Of a stretch of DNA of 64,000 bases, positions 1 to 12,300 are shown piece by piece. A program made the translations under genes and the position numbers. The DNA lies in contig NC_073642.1 of the NCBI RefSeq assembly GCF_029407905.1, forward strand, positions 620,001 through 684,000, read 5' to 3'. Under the pieces are notes generated by a model. The model did no database searches. It had not been told where the DNA came from and saw only the letters and a list, made by a program, of their open reading frames with translations. The stretch is from Bubalus kerabau (Eukaryota > Chordata > Mammalia > Artiodactyla > Bovidae). The stretch's first letter is position 1, and every line of letters begins with the position of its first letter.

Positions 1-79
1 CCCTGGAGAGGAACATTACGTCCTGGACCCAAGCCTAGATGAGGACACTTTGCCCTGAAGTGACTCGAGAGCAACCCCC

Positions 80-96
80 AGCTCTCTCTGACAAGG
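80..96. other. Satellite rearrangement seam: E-type to A-type, out of phase
   Basis: Bases 1 to about 88 follow the sequence found at 38147 and 54121, including the private ctctctgacaag variant. From about 90 onward the sequence follows 56884, which lies more than half a monomer away in phase. Relative to the intact order at 54121-56884, about 2.67 kb (roughly 1.9 monomers) is missing. Only about 2 bp (ag) are shared at the join, so it looks like an end-joining or template-jump product rather than homologous unequal exchange. Confidence 0.7.
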
Positions 97-2140
97 TCGC
101 AGGCACAAGTCAAGGGAACCCTGGGTTTTATGCAGTGACCCGAGAAAGACCTCGAGAGTCCTTCTTCAACCCGTCTTGAGGCCCGATTACCCTACCATGA
201 CTCGAGAGCGATGACGAGCTCCCCCTAGCCATCTCATGGGGACCTGACTTCCCTGGCGCCACACGAGAGGCTCCCTGAGCTCCCTCTCATACCTCGTCAG
301 AAACCCGGCACTAGCGCAGCAGTCTAGAAAACCCACGAGATGCCGCCATCATCGCGAGATGAGGGCCTTCTTTTCCTGCATGTCCTGGAGAGGAATCCCG
401 AGTCCTCTATCCAAACACCACAGGAGGCTTGACTCCCTTTAGGGCACACAGTGGGCTCCAAGAGATACCCATCGCGACTCAAAAGGACAGCGGAGTTCTT
501 TGCTTCCCCTCGAGACGAGGCCTGATTCCCCGGGTGAGTCTGATATGCAACCCCAAGATCCCTGTCGCCCCTAGGGACGAGCATTAAGTTCGGGACACAA
601 GCCTAGATGAGGTCTATTTTGCCCTGCAGTGACTCGAGAGCAATCCCCAGCTCTCCCTTTAAACTCGAATGGAAGATAGGACTTCCCTGGCCCAACACAT
701 GAGGAAGACTGTATTCCCCGTCGAAACTCGAGAATCCCGCCACAACTCGAGAAACGCCACGTGGTTCCCCCGTCATCCCAAGATGAGGGCCTTGCCCCCT
801 ACAGCGTCTCAAGAGAAGTCCCACGTTCCGTCTTGAAGTGCGAAACGGTATTGGCACCCTTGATGCGCCCTCAAAAGTTCCTCGACACACCGGTCTGACT
901 CGAGGAGAACACCGAGGTTCCCGGCACCACTACATCTGGGCCCCTTCTCCCCTCCTGATCCCGACAGGATGGTCGATTCCCCTGTTTTGTCTTGAAGGGG
1001 TTCCCGCCTTTCCCGGTGCATCTCAGGATGAGGCCGGTCTCACGAGGATATTCGAGACATAGCCACGTGGATGGTGACACATGCCGAAAGACCCCGATTT
1101 CCCGGTCTGCTCTTGATAAGATCCTGATGCCCGGACACCTCTTTGAAGATAACCCTTTTGATGAAGGCACAACACGAAGGGGCACTGACACCCCTGGGTA
1201 TCGTCCGGAGAAACCCGCAGGTACCACACACAGCTCGAGAAGTGACCTGTCACCCCGTGAACAACTGGAGAGGCAAGCAGAGTTCCATTCCTCCACACAA
1301 GACGAGGCCTGACTCTCCTGTTCGAACTCTGCAGCAAAACTGCGATCCGGGTCAGATCTGGCCCAGGGGAAGTCAGGAGAGGAAACAGGAGTTTCCTGCC
1401 TCCACTCGAGATGAGGCCCTCTTCCATTGCACCGAACCCAGTGGAGTCCCGAGAGACCCCTCCCAATTGCACAGTATCCCTGACTTCTCAGAGGCACCCT
1501 TAGACCTTCCTGAGATCACCGGCACAAGTCGAGGGAACCAAGGGTTTCCTGCTCCAACCCGTAAAAGACCTCGAGAGTCCTTCTTCAACGCGTCTTGAGG
1601 TGCGGTTCTCCTACCATGACTAGAGAGCAATGATGCGCTCCCCCTAGCCACGCGCATAGAAACCTGACTTCCCTGGCGCCACAGGAGAGGCTCCCTGAGC
1701 TCCCCATTATACCTCGTGAGCAACACCACACTGGAGCTGCAGCTCGAGAATACCCACGAGACGCCCCAGTCCTCACGAGATGAGGGCCTTCTTTTGCTGT
1801 ATGGCCTGGAGAGCAATCCTGAGTCCTCTCTCCAAACTCCACAGGAGGCTTGACTCATTGTAGGCCACACAGTGAGCTCCAAGATATACCCGTCGCGACT
1901 TGACAGGAGAGCGGTGTCCTTGGCTTCCCCTCGAGACGAGGCCTGACTCCCTGGGTGAGTCGAGAATGCAATGCTGAGATCGCTTTCGCCCCAGCAGAGG
2001 AACATTAGGTCCTGGACACAAGCCTAGATGAGGTCTATTTGGCCCTGCAGTGTCTCGAGAGCAATCCCCAGTTCTAACTCACAATTCGAATGAAAACTGG
2101 ACTTCCCTGGGCCAGTTGAAGAGGAAGCCTGAATTCCCGG
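93..2140. repeat. Higher-order block A, copy 1
   Basis: This block matches 56877-58920 with an offset of 56788, dropping to 56780 after an 8-bp deletion in the other copy near 57710. Shared private variants include the tctagaaaacccacgag form near 323, the gagaaacgccacgtgg form near 747 and the gccagttgaagaggaag form near 2112. The match breaks near 2140, where copy 2 turns into the GC-rich monomer class. The pair is far more alike than either copy is to neighbouring monomers. Confidence 0.85.
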
Positions 2141-2869
2141 TTGTAACTCGAGAATCCCGCCCCAACTCAAGAAAAACCACGTGGTTTCCCCTTCATTGAA
2201 AGATGAGGCCCTTGCCCGCTACAGCGTCTCAAGAGAAGTCCCACGTTCCGTATTGAAGAGCGAAAAGTTACTCGGAACCCTTGATGCGACCCCAAAAGTT
2301 CCCCGACATACCAGTCTCACTTGAGGAGAACACCGAGGTTCCCGGCACCACTTCATCTGAGACTCTTCTCCCCTCTTGATCGCGACAGGAGGTTCGATTC
2401 CCCTGCTTTGTCTGGAAGGCGTTCCCGACCATCCTGGCGCACATCAAGATGAGGCCAGTCTCACGAGGAAATTCGAGACATAGCCTCGTGGGTGGTGCGG
2501 CATGCCAAAAGACCCCGATTCCCTGGTCCGCTCTTGATAAGAACCCGATGGCAGAACCCAACTCGAAGGCAATCCTGTGGAACAAGGCACAACACGAAGG
2601 GGCAGTGACACCCCAGTGCATCGTCCAGAAAATCCCGCAAGTTCCACATACAAATCGACAAGTGGCCTGTCACCCCATGAACAACGCGAGAGTCAAGCGG
2701 AGTTCCATTCCTCCACACAAGACGAGGCCTGACTCTCCTGTCCCAACTCTGCAGGGACTCTGCGATCCGAGTCAGATCCGGTGCATTCGAAGCCAGGAGA
2801 GGAACCCTGTGGTTCCTGCCTCAACTTGTCATGAGGCCCTCTTCCATTGCACCAAACCCAGTGGAGTTC

Positions 2870-4180
2870 CGAGAGGCCCCTCCCAACTCCACAGTGACCC
2901 TGACTTCTCAGAGGCACGCTGAGAAGCTTCCTGAGGTCACTGGCACAAGTCGATGGAACCCAGGGTTTCCTGCTGCAACCCAAGAAAGACCTCGAGAGTC
3001 CTTCTTTAACACGTTTTCAGGCCCAATTCCCCTACCATGACTCGAGAACAATGACGGGCTCCCTCTCACCACGTGCATAGAGACCTGACTGCCCTGGCAC
3101 CACATGAGAGGCTCACTGAGCTCCCAGTCTTATTTCGTGAGAAACCCCACACTAGCGCCACAGCTCGAGAAAACCTACGAGACGCCCCAGTCATCGGGAG
3201 ATGAGGGCCTTCATATCCTGCATTGCCTGGAGAGCAATCCCGTGTCCTCCCTCCAAACACCAGAGGAGGTTTGACTCCCTTTAAGCCACTCAGTGGGCTC
3301 CAAGACATACCCGTCCGACTCGAGAGGAGAGCAGAATCCTTTGCTTCACCTCGAGACGAGGCCTGACTCCAGGGTGAGTCTGGAATGCAACCCCGAGATT
3401 CCTGTCGCCCCTTGACATGAACATTAGGTCCTGCACACAAGCCTTGGTGGGGTCTCTTTTGCCTTCAGTGACTAGAGCGCACCTCCAGCTCTTCCTCGAA
3501 TCTCGAATGGAAGATAAGACTTTTGTGGGCCAACACAAGAGGAAGCATGAATTCCCTGTGGTAACTCAAATATCCCACCGCAACTCGAGAAAAACCAAGT
3601 GGTTCCGCAGTCATTCCAAGATGAGGCCCATGCCCGCTGGAGCACCCCAAGAGAAGTCCCACGTTCCAATTTGAAGAGCGAAACGGTACTTGGAACGCGT
3701 TATGCGACCCCAAAAGTTACCCGACATACCTGTCTCGCTTGAGGGAAACACCGAGGTTCCCAGCAGCACTTCATCTGAGCCACTTCTCCCCTCCTGATCG
3801 CCACAGGAGGGTCGAATCCTCTGCTTTGTCTGGAAGGGTTTCATGACCTTCACGGCACACCTCAGGATGAGGCCGGTTTCATGAGGAAATTCGAGACTAG
3901 CCACGTGGGTGGTGCCAAATGCTGAACGACCCCGATTTCCCAGTCCGCTCTTCATAAGAACACGATGCCCGGACACCTCTTCGAAGGCAACCCTGTGGAT
4001 GAAGACACAAAACGAAGTGTCACTGACACCCCCATAGATCGTCTGGAAAAACCTGCAGATTCCACAAACAGTTTGACAAGGGGCCTGAAACCCCATGAAC
4101 AACTCGAGAGGCAAGCGGAGTTCCATTCCTCAGAAAAGACATAGCCTAACTCTCCTGTCCCAACTCTGCAGGGACACTAC
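2870..4180. repeat. Higher-order block B, copy 1
   Basis: This block matches 40840-42150 at a constant offset of 37970. Private features shared by both copies include cctaccatgactcgagaaca, a tctcgaatggaagataagac variant near 3492 and ccttgacatgaacatt near 3410. The match ends near 4180, where copy 2 switches to the GC-rich monomer class. Confidence 0.87.
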
Positions 4181-4189
4181 GATCAGAGT

Positions 4190-7100
4190 CAGAATTGGAG
4201 AGGAAGCCTGAGATTTCTGCCTCCCCTCGAGATGAGGCCCTCTTCCATTGCGACAAACCCAGTGGAGTCCCGAGAGGTCCCGCCAAATCCACAGCATCCC
4301 TCACCTCTCAGAGGCACCCTGGGAAGTTTCCTCAGGTCCCCGTCAGAAGTGGGGGGAAACGAGGGTTTCCCGCTGCAACCCGAGAAAGACATCGAGAGTC
4401 CTTCTTCAACGCGTCTTGAGGCCCTAGGCCCTCCCATGACTCGAGAACAATGACGCGCTCCTTCTCGCCACGCGCATGGATACCTGACTTCCCTAGCGCC
4501 GCACGAGAGGTTCCCTGAGATCCTCGTCGTGCCTCGGGAGAAAACCCCCACGGGCGCCGCAGCTCGAGGAAACCCCTGAGACGCCCCCGTCCTCGCGAGG
4601 TGAAGGGCCTTCTTTTCCTGCATGGCCTGGAGAACAATCCCGAGCCCTCTCTCCAAAATGACGAGGAGGCTTGACTCCATTGACGCCACTAGGGGGCTCC
4701 AAGAGATCCGCGTCCCGACTCGGGAGGACAGCGGAGTCCTTTGCTTCCCCTCGAGACGAGGCCTGACACCCAGGGGGATCCTGGAATGCAACCCCGAGAT
4801 CCCTTCCTTCCCTGGAGAGGAACATTAGGTCCTGGACACAAGCCTAGATGAGGTCTCTTTGGCCCTGCAGTGACTCGAGCGCAACCCCCAGCTTTCCCTC
4901 GCCAATCGAATGGAAGACTGGGCTTCCAAGGGCCAACAGAGGAGGAAGCCTGTAATCCCCATCGTCACTCGAGAATCCCACCGCAACTCGAGAAAAAACA
5001 CGTGGTTCCAACGTCTTCGCAAGATGAGGCCCTTGCCCACTACAGCGTCTCAGGGGAAGTCCCATGTTCTGACTTGAAGTGCGAAACAGTACCTGACACC
5101 CTTCGTGCGACTCCCAAAAGCTCCCCGACACGCCGGGTAACCTCGAGGGAACACCGAGAGTCCCGGCACAGCTTCATCTGAGCCCGTTCTCCCCTCCTGA
5201 TCACGACAGGAGAGTCGATTCCCCTGCGTGGTTCAGAAGGGGTTCCCGGCCTTCCCGGTGCACCTCAGGATGAGGCCGTTCTCACAGGGAAATTCGAGAC
5301 GAGCCACGTGGGTGGTGCCACATGCCGAACGCCCCCGATTCCCCGGTCCGCCCTTGAGAAGGACCCGAGGCCCGGACCCCTCTTCGAAGGCAACCCTGTG
5401 GGTGAAGGCACAACACGAAGGAGCACTGCCACCCCCGTGCATCGTCCGCAAAGCCCCGCGGGTTCCACACACAGCTCGACGAGGGGCCTGAGACCCCCTG
5501 AGCAACTCGAGAGGCCAGCGGGGTTCCCTTCCTCAGACAAGACGAGGCCTGACTCTCCTGTCCCAACTCTGCAGGGACCCTGTGGTCGGAGCCGAAACGG
5601 AGAGGAAGCCTGAGCTTCCTGCCTCCCCTCGAGGTGAGGCCCTCTTCCGTTGCGCCAGACCCAGCGTAGTCCCGAGAGGCCCCGCCACCTTCACAGGATC
5701 CCTCGCCTCTCAGAGGCACCCTGGGAAGTTCCCTAATGTCCCCGGCAGAAGGCGAGGGAGACGAGGGTTTCCTGCCGCCACCCGAGAAAGACCTCGAGAG
5801 TCCTTCTTCAATGCGCCTTGATTCCCTAGTCCCCTCCCAGGACTCGAGAACAATGACGCGCTCCCCCTCGCCACGCTCATGGAGACCTGACTTCCCTGGC
5901 GCCGCACGAGAGGCTCCCTGAGAACCTCGTCGTGCCTCGTGAGAAAAGCCCCACGGACGCCGCAGCTCGAGGAAACCCCTGAGAAGCCCCCGTCCTCGCG
6001 AGCTGAGAGCCTTCTTTTCCTGCATGGCCTGGAGAGCAATCCCGGGTCCTCTCTCCAAACGGAAGAGGAGGCTGGACTCCCTTGAGGCCGCTCAGGGGGC
6101 TCGAAGAGACCCGCGTCGCGACTCAAGAGGAGAGCAGAGTCCTTGGCTTCCCCTCGAGACGAGGCCTGATTCCCCGGGGGAGCCTGGAATGCAACCCCGA
6201 GATCCCTGCCTTCCCTGGAGAGGAATATTAGGTCCCGGACACACGCCTAGGTGAGGTCTCTTCGGCCCTGCAGTGACTCGAGCGCAACCCCCAGCTTTCC
6301 CTCGCAACCCGAGGGGAAGATTGGGCTTCCCAGGGCCAACCCACGGGGAAGGCTGAGATCCCCGTCGTAACTCGAGAATCCCGCCGCAACTCGAGAAAAA
6401 CCACGTGGTTCCCACCTCTTGGCAAGATGAGGCCCTTGCCCGCGATGGCGTCTCAAGGGAAGTCCCCTGTTCCGCCCTGAAGGGCGAAACGGTCCCTGAC
6501 AGCCTTCCTGCGACCCCCAAAAGTCCCCCGACACGCCGGGGTCCCCCAAGGGGAACACCGAGGGTCCCGGCACCACTTCCTTTGAACCCCTTCTCCCCTC
6601 CTGATCGCGACAGGAGAGGCGATTCCCCTGCGTGGTCTGGAAGGGGTTCCCGGCCTTCCCGGCGCACCTCAGGATGAGGCCGGTCTCACCAGGAAATTCG
6701 AGACGAGCCACGTGGGTGGGGCCATATGCCGAATGCCCCCGATTCCCCGGTCCGCTCTTGAGAAGGACCCGAGGCCCGGACCCCTCTTCGAAGGCAACCC
6801 TGTGGGTGAAGGCACAACAAGAAGGGGCACTGCCACCCCCGTGCATCGTCTGCAAAGAACCGCGGGTTCCACACACAGCTCGCCGAGGGGCCTGAGACCT
6901 CCTGAGCAACTCGAGAGGCCAGCGGGGTTCCCTTCCTCAGACAAGACGAGGCCTGACTCTCCTGTTCCAACTCTGCAGGGACCCTGCGGTCGGAGTCCGA
7001 AACGGAGAGGAAGCCTGAGGTTCCTGCCTCCCCTCGAGGTGAGGCCCTCTTCCGTTGCGCCAGACCCCGCGGAGTCCCGAGGGGCCCCGCCACCTCCACA

Positions 7101-7840
7101 GGATCCCTCGCCTCTCAGAGGCACCCTGGCAAGTTCCCTATGGTCCCCGGCAGAAGGCCAGGGAAACGAGGGTTTCCCGCCGCCCCCCGACAAAGACCTC
7201 GAGAGTCCTTCTTCAACGCGTCTCGAGGCCCTAGTGCCCTCCCGTGACTCGAGAGCCATGACGCCCTCCCCCTCGCCACGCTAGGAGACCTGACTTCCCT
7301 GGCGCCGCACGAGAGGCTCCCTGAGATCCTCGTCGTGCCCCGGGAGAAAACCCCCACGGGCGCCGCAGCTCGAGGAAACCCCTGAGACGCCCCCGTCCTC
7401 GCGAGCTGAGGGCCTTCTTTTCCTGCATGGCCTAGAGAGCAATCCCGGGTCCTCTCTCCAAACGGAAGAGGAGGCTGGACTCCCTTGAGGCCGCTAAGGG
7501 GGCTCCAAGAGACCCGCGTCGCGACTCGAGAGGAGAGCGGAGTCCTTGGCTTCCCCTCGAGACGAGGCCTGACTTCCCGGGGGAGCCTGGAATGCAACCC
7601 CGAGATCCCTGCCTTCCCTGGAGAGGAATCTTAGGTCCCGGACACACGCCTAAGTGAGGTCTCTTCGGCCCTGCAGTGACCCGAGCGCAAACCCCAGCTT
7701 TCCCTCGCAACTCGAGGGGAAGATTGGGCTTCCCAGTGCCAACCCAAGAGGAAGCCTGAGATCCCCGTCGTAACTCGAGAATCCCGCCGCAACTCGAGAA
7801 AATCCACGTGGTTCCCACCTCTTGGCAAGATAAGGCCCTT
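4190..7840. repeat. GC-rich satellite I subfamily, segment 1
   Basis: These monomers carry a coherent set of variants absent from ordinary monomers: ggtcggagtccgaaacggag, a gggaagttccctaaggtcc form, ctgcgtggtc in place of ctgctttgtc, and many CG dinucleotides where ordinary monomers have TG or CA. The same class recurs at 42150-43130, 51556-53500 and 58920-61108. Within this segment, 5190-6430 and 6594-7834 (offset 1404) are nearly identical, indicating a recent tandem duplication of one monomer. Confidence 0.8.
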
Positions 7841-9386
7841 GCCCGCTACAGCTTCTCAAGAAAAGTCCCACGTTCCGTCTTGAAGTGCGAAACGATACTT
7901 GACACCCTTGATGTGACCCCAAAAGTTCCTCGAAATATCGGTCTCACTCGAGGTGAACACCGAGGTTCCCGGCACCAGTTTATCTGAGCCCCTTCTCCCC
8001 TCCTGTTCGTGATAGGAGGGTCACTTCCACTGCTTTGTTTGTAAGGGGTTCCCGACCTTCACGGGGCACTTCAGGATGAGGCCGGTCTCACGAGGAAATT
8101 CGAGACGTAGCTCGCGGGCGGTGCCACATGCCAAAAGACTATGATTTCCCGGTACGCTCTTCATAAGAACCTCATGCCTGGACACCTCTTCGAAGGCAAC
8201 CCTGTGGATGAAGGCACAACACAAAGGGGCACTGAGACCCTCGTGCATCGTCCGGAAAAACCCGCAGGTTCCACATACAGCTCAACAAGTGGCTTGTCAC
8301 CCCTGAAGAACTCGAGAGGCAAGTGGGGTTTCATTCCTCTACACAAGACGAGGCCTGACCCTCCTGTCCCAACTCTGCAGGGACTTTGCAATCTGATTCA
8401 GACCAGCGCCAGTGAAGTCACGAGAGGAACGCTGAGGTTCCTGCCTCCACTCGAGATTAGGACCTCTTCCATTGCATGAAACCCAGTGGAGTCCCGAGAG
8501 ACGCGTCCCAGCTCCGCAGTATCCCTGACTTCTCAGAGGCACCCTGAGAAGCTCCCTGAGGCCACCAGCACAATTCGAGTGAACCCAGGGTTTACTGCCG
8601 CTACCATAGGAAGAACTCAAGAGTCCTTCTTCAACGCGTTTTGAGGCCTGATTCCCCTACCATGACTCGAGGGCAATGACGCGCTCCCTCTGCTACACTC
8701 ATGAAGCCCTGACTTCCCTGGCGCCACACGAGAGGCTCCCTGAGCTCTCCGTCATACCTCGTGAGAAACCCCACACTGGCGCCGCAGATAGAGAAAACCC
8801 AAGAGACGCCCCCTTTTTCGCGACATGACGGCCTTCTTTTCTAACATGGCCTGGAGAGCAATCCTGAGTCCTCTCTCCAAACTCCACAGTAGGCTTGACT
8901 CCCTTTTGGTCACTCAGTGGACTCCAAGACATACCCGTCACGACTCGAGAGGAGAGCGGAGTCTTTTCCTTCCCCTCGAGGCGAGGCCTGACTCCTCGGG
9001 TGAGTCTGATATGGGAACCGGAGATCCCTGTCGCCCCTGGAGAGAAACATTAGATCCTGGACACAAGCCTAGATGAGGTCTCTTTTTTCCTGCAGTGACT
9101 CGAGAGCAATCCCCAACTCTCTCTCGCAACTCGAATGGAAGACTGGACTTCCCTGGGCCAACAGAAGAGGAAGCCTGAATTTCCCGTTGTAACTCAAGAA
9201 TCCCGCCACAACTCGAGAAAAACCACGTCGTTCCCTCTTCATCGCAAGATGCGGCCATTGCCGCTACAGCGTCTCAAAAGAAGTCTTACGTTCCATCTTG
9301 AAGTGCGATACGGTACTTGGCACCTTTGATGTGACACCAAAAGTTCCCCTACACACTGGTCTCACTGGAGGGGAACACCAAGGTTC

Positions 9387-12300
9387 CCGGCATCACCTCA
9401 TCTGTGCCCCTTCTCCCCTCCTGATCGAGACAGGAGGGTCGATTCCCCTGCTTTGTCTGCAAGGGGTTCCGACCTTCCCGGCGCACCTCAGGTTGAGGCT
9501 GGTCTCACTAGGAAATTCGAGACGTAGCCTGGTGGGTGGTGCCACATGCGGAAAGACCCCGATTTCCCGGTCCGCTCTTAATAACCCAATGCCCGGACAC
9601 CTCTTCGAAAGCAAACCTGTGGAGGAATGCACAACACGAAGGGGTACTGACATCCCCATGCATAATACGGAAAAACACGCAGATTCCAAACACAGATCGA
9701 CAAGTGTCCTGTCATCCCTTGAAGAACTAGAGAGGCATGCGGAGTTCCGTTCCTCCACACAAGAGAAGGCCTGACTCTCATTTCCCAACTCTGCAGGGAC
9801 CGTGCGATCGGAGTCAGAAATGTAGATGAAACCTGACGTTCCTGCATCAACTCGAAATGAGGCCCTCTTCCATTGCGCCATACCCAGTGGAGTCCCTAGA
9901 GGCCCCTCCCAACTCCACAGTATCCCTGACTTCTCAGAGGCACCCTCAGAAGCTCTCTGCGGTCACTGGCACAAGTCGAGTGAACCCAGGGTTTCCTGCT
10001 GCATTCTGAGAAAGACCTCGAGAGTCCCTCTTTACCGCGTCTTGAGGCCCGATACCCTACCATGACTGGAGAGCAATGACGCATTCCCCTCGCCACGCCC
10101 ATGGAAACCCAACTTCCCTGGTGCCACACGAGAGGCTCCCTGCGCTCCCCGTCCTACCTCATGAAAACCTCACACTGGCACCGCCGCTCGAGAAAACTCA
10201 CGAGACGCCCCCGTCATCGTAAGACGTGGGCCTTCTTTTCCTACATGACCTAGAGAGCAATCCCGAGTCCACTCTCCAAACTCCACTGGAGGCCTGACTC
10301 CCTTTAGGCCACTCAGTAGCCTCCAAGAGATACACGTCGCTACTCTAGAGGAGAGCGGAGTCTGTTGCTTCCCCTCGAGCCGAGGCCTGACTACTTGGGT
10401 GAGTCTGGAATGGGATCCCGAGATCCGTGTCGCCCCTCTAGAGGAAAACTCGTTCCTGGAAACAAGCCTAAATGAGGTCTTTTTTGTCCTGCATTGACTC
10501 AAGTGCAATCCCCAGCTCTCCCTCGCAACTCGAATGGATGATTGGACTTCGCTGGGCCAACACAAGAGGAAGCCTGTATTCCCCGTTGTAACTCGAGAAT
10601 CCCGTGGCAACTGGAGAAAAACAACGTGGCTCCTCTGTCATCGAAATATGAGGCCCCTGTCAGCTATAGCGTCTCCAGGGAAGTCCCATGTTCCGTCTTG
10701 AAGTGTGAAACGGTACTTGGCACCCTTGATGCGACCCCCAAATTTCCCTGACACCCCGGTCTCACTCGAGGAGAACATGGAGGTTCCCAGCACAGCTTCA
10801 GCTGAGCCTCTTCTCCCCTCCTGATGGCGACAGGAGGGTCAATTCCCCTGCTTTGTCTGGAAGGGGTTCCCAGACTTCCCGGCGAACCTCAGGATGAGGC
10901 CAGTCTCACGAGGGAATTCGAGACGTAGCCTCGTGGTTTGTGCCACATGCTGAAAGACCCCGATTTCCTGGTCCGCTATTGATAAGATCCCGATGCCTGG
11001 TCACCTCTTTGAAGGTAACCCTGTGGATGAAGGCACAAAACGAAGGGGCACTGACACCCCTGTGCATCGTCCCCCATAACCGCAGGTTCCACATACAACT
11101 CAATAGGTGGCCTGTCATCCCGTGAACAACTCAAGAGGCAAGCAGAGTTCCACTACTCCACACAAGACGAGGTCTGACTCTCCTGTCCCAACTCTGCAGG
11201 GACCCTGCTATCCGAGTCAGAAATGGAGAGGAACCCTGACGTTACTGCCTCAATCCGAGATTAGGTCCTCTTCAATTGCACCAGTCCCTGTGATGTCCCG
11301 AGAAGCCCCTCTCTACTCCACAGTATCCCTGACTTCTCAGAGGAACCCCGCTAAGCTCCCTGAGGTCATGGGCACAAGTCGAGGGAACCCAGGGTTTCCT
11401 GCCACACCCCGAGAAAGACCTCGAGAGTTCTTCTTCGAAGCGTCTTGAGGCTCGATTCCCCTACCATGACTCGAGAGCAATGAGGCGCTCCCCCTCGCCA
11501 TGTCCATGGAGACCTGACTTCCGTGGCACCACAGGAGTCTCCCTGAGCTCCCCGTCCTATCTCGTGAGAAACCCCAACCAGGCACTGCACCTTGAGAAAA
11601 CCCACGAGACGCCCCGTCATCGCGAGATGAGGGCCTTCTTTTCCTGTATGGCCTAGAGAGCAATCCCGAGTCCTCTCTCCAAACTCCACAGGAGGCTTAA
11701 CTCCATTTAGGCCACTCTTGGGCTCCAAAGGATACCCGTCGCGACTCGAGAGGAGAGCGGAGTCCATTCATTCCCTTCGAGACGAGGTCTGACTCCCCGG
11801 GTGAGTCTGGAATGCAACCCCGAGATCCCTGTCGCCCCTGGAGAGAAAAACTCGGTCCTGGACACAAACCTAGATGAGCTCTATTTTGCCCTGCAGTGAC
11901 TCGAGAGCAATCTCCAGCTCTCACTTGCAACTCGAATGGAAGATTGGACTTCCCTGGGCCAACACAAGAGGAAACCTGTATTCCCCGTCGTAACTCAAGA
12001 ATCCTGCCGCAACTCGAGAAAAAACACGTGGGTCCCTCGTCAGCGCTAGATGAGGCCCTTGCCCACTACAGCGTCTCAAGAGAAGTCCCAGGTTCTGTCT
12101 TGAAGTGCGAAACGGTACTTGGCACCCTTGATGCAACCCGAAAAGTTACCCGACTTACCAGTTTCACTCAAGGGGAGCACCGAGGTTCCCGGCACTACTT
12201 CATCTGAGCCCTTTCTCTCCTCCTGATCCCGAAAGGTGGGTCGATTCCCCTGCTTTGTCTGGAAAGGGTTCCCAGACTTTCCTGCGCGCCTCAGGATGAG

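Noticed and set aside
5282..6058. Long open frames inside the satellite (also 41849-42625, 42277-43086, 60245-61069 and many others, 60-274 codons)
   Set aside because: They lie in stop-poor GC-rich satellite, occur in overlapping frames on both strands, repeat with the monomer, and show only Arg/Gly/Ser/Pro-rich text without domains.
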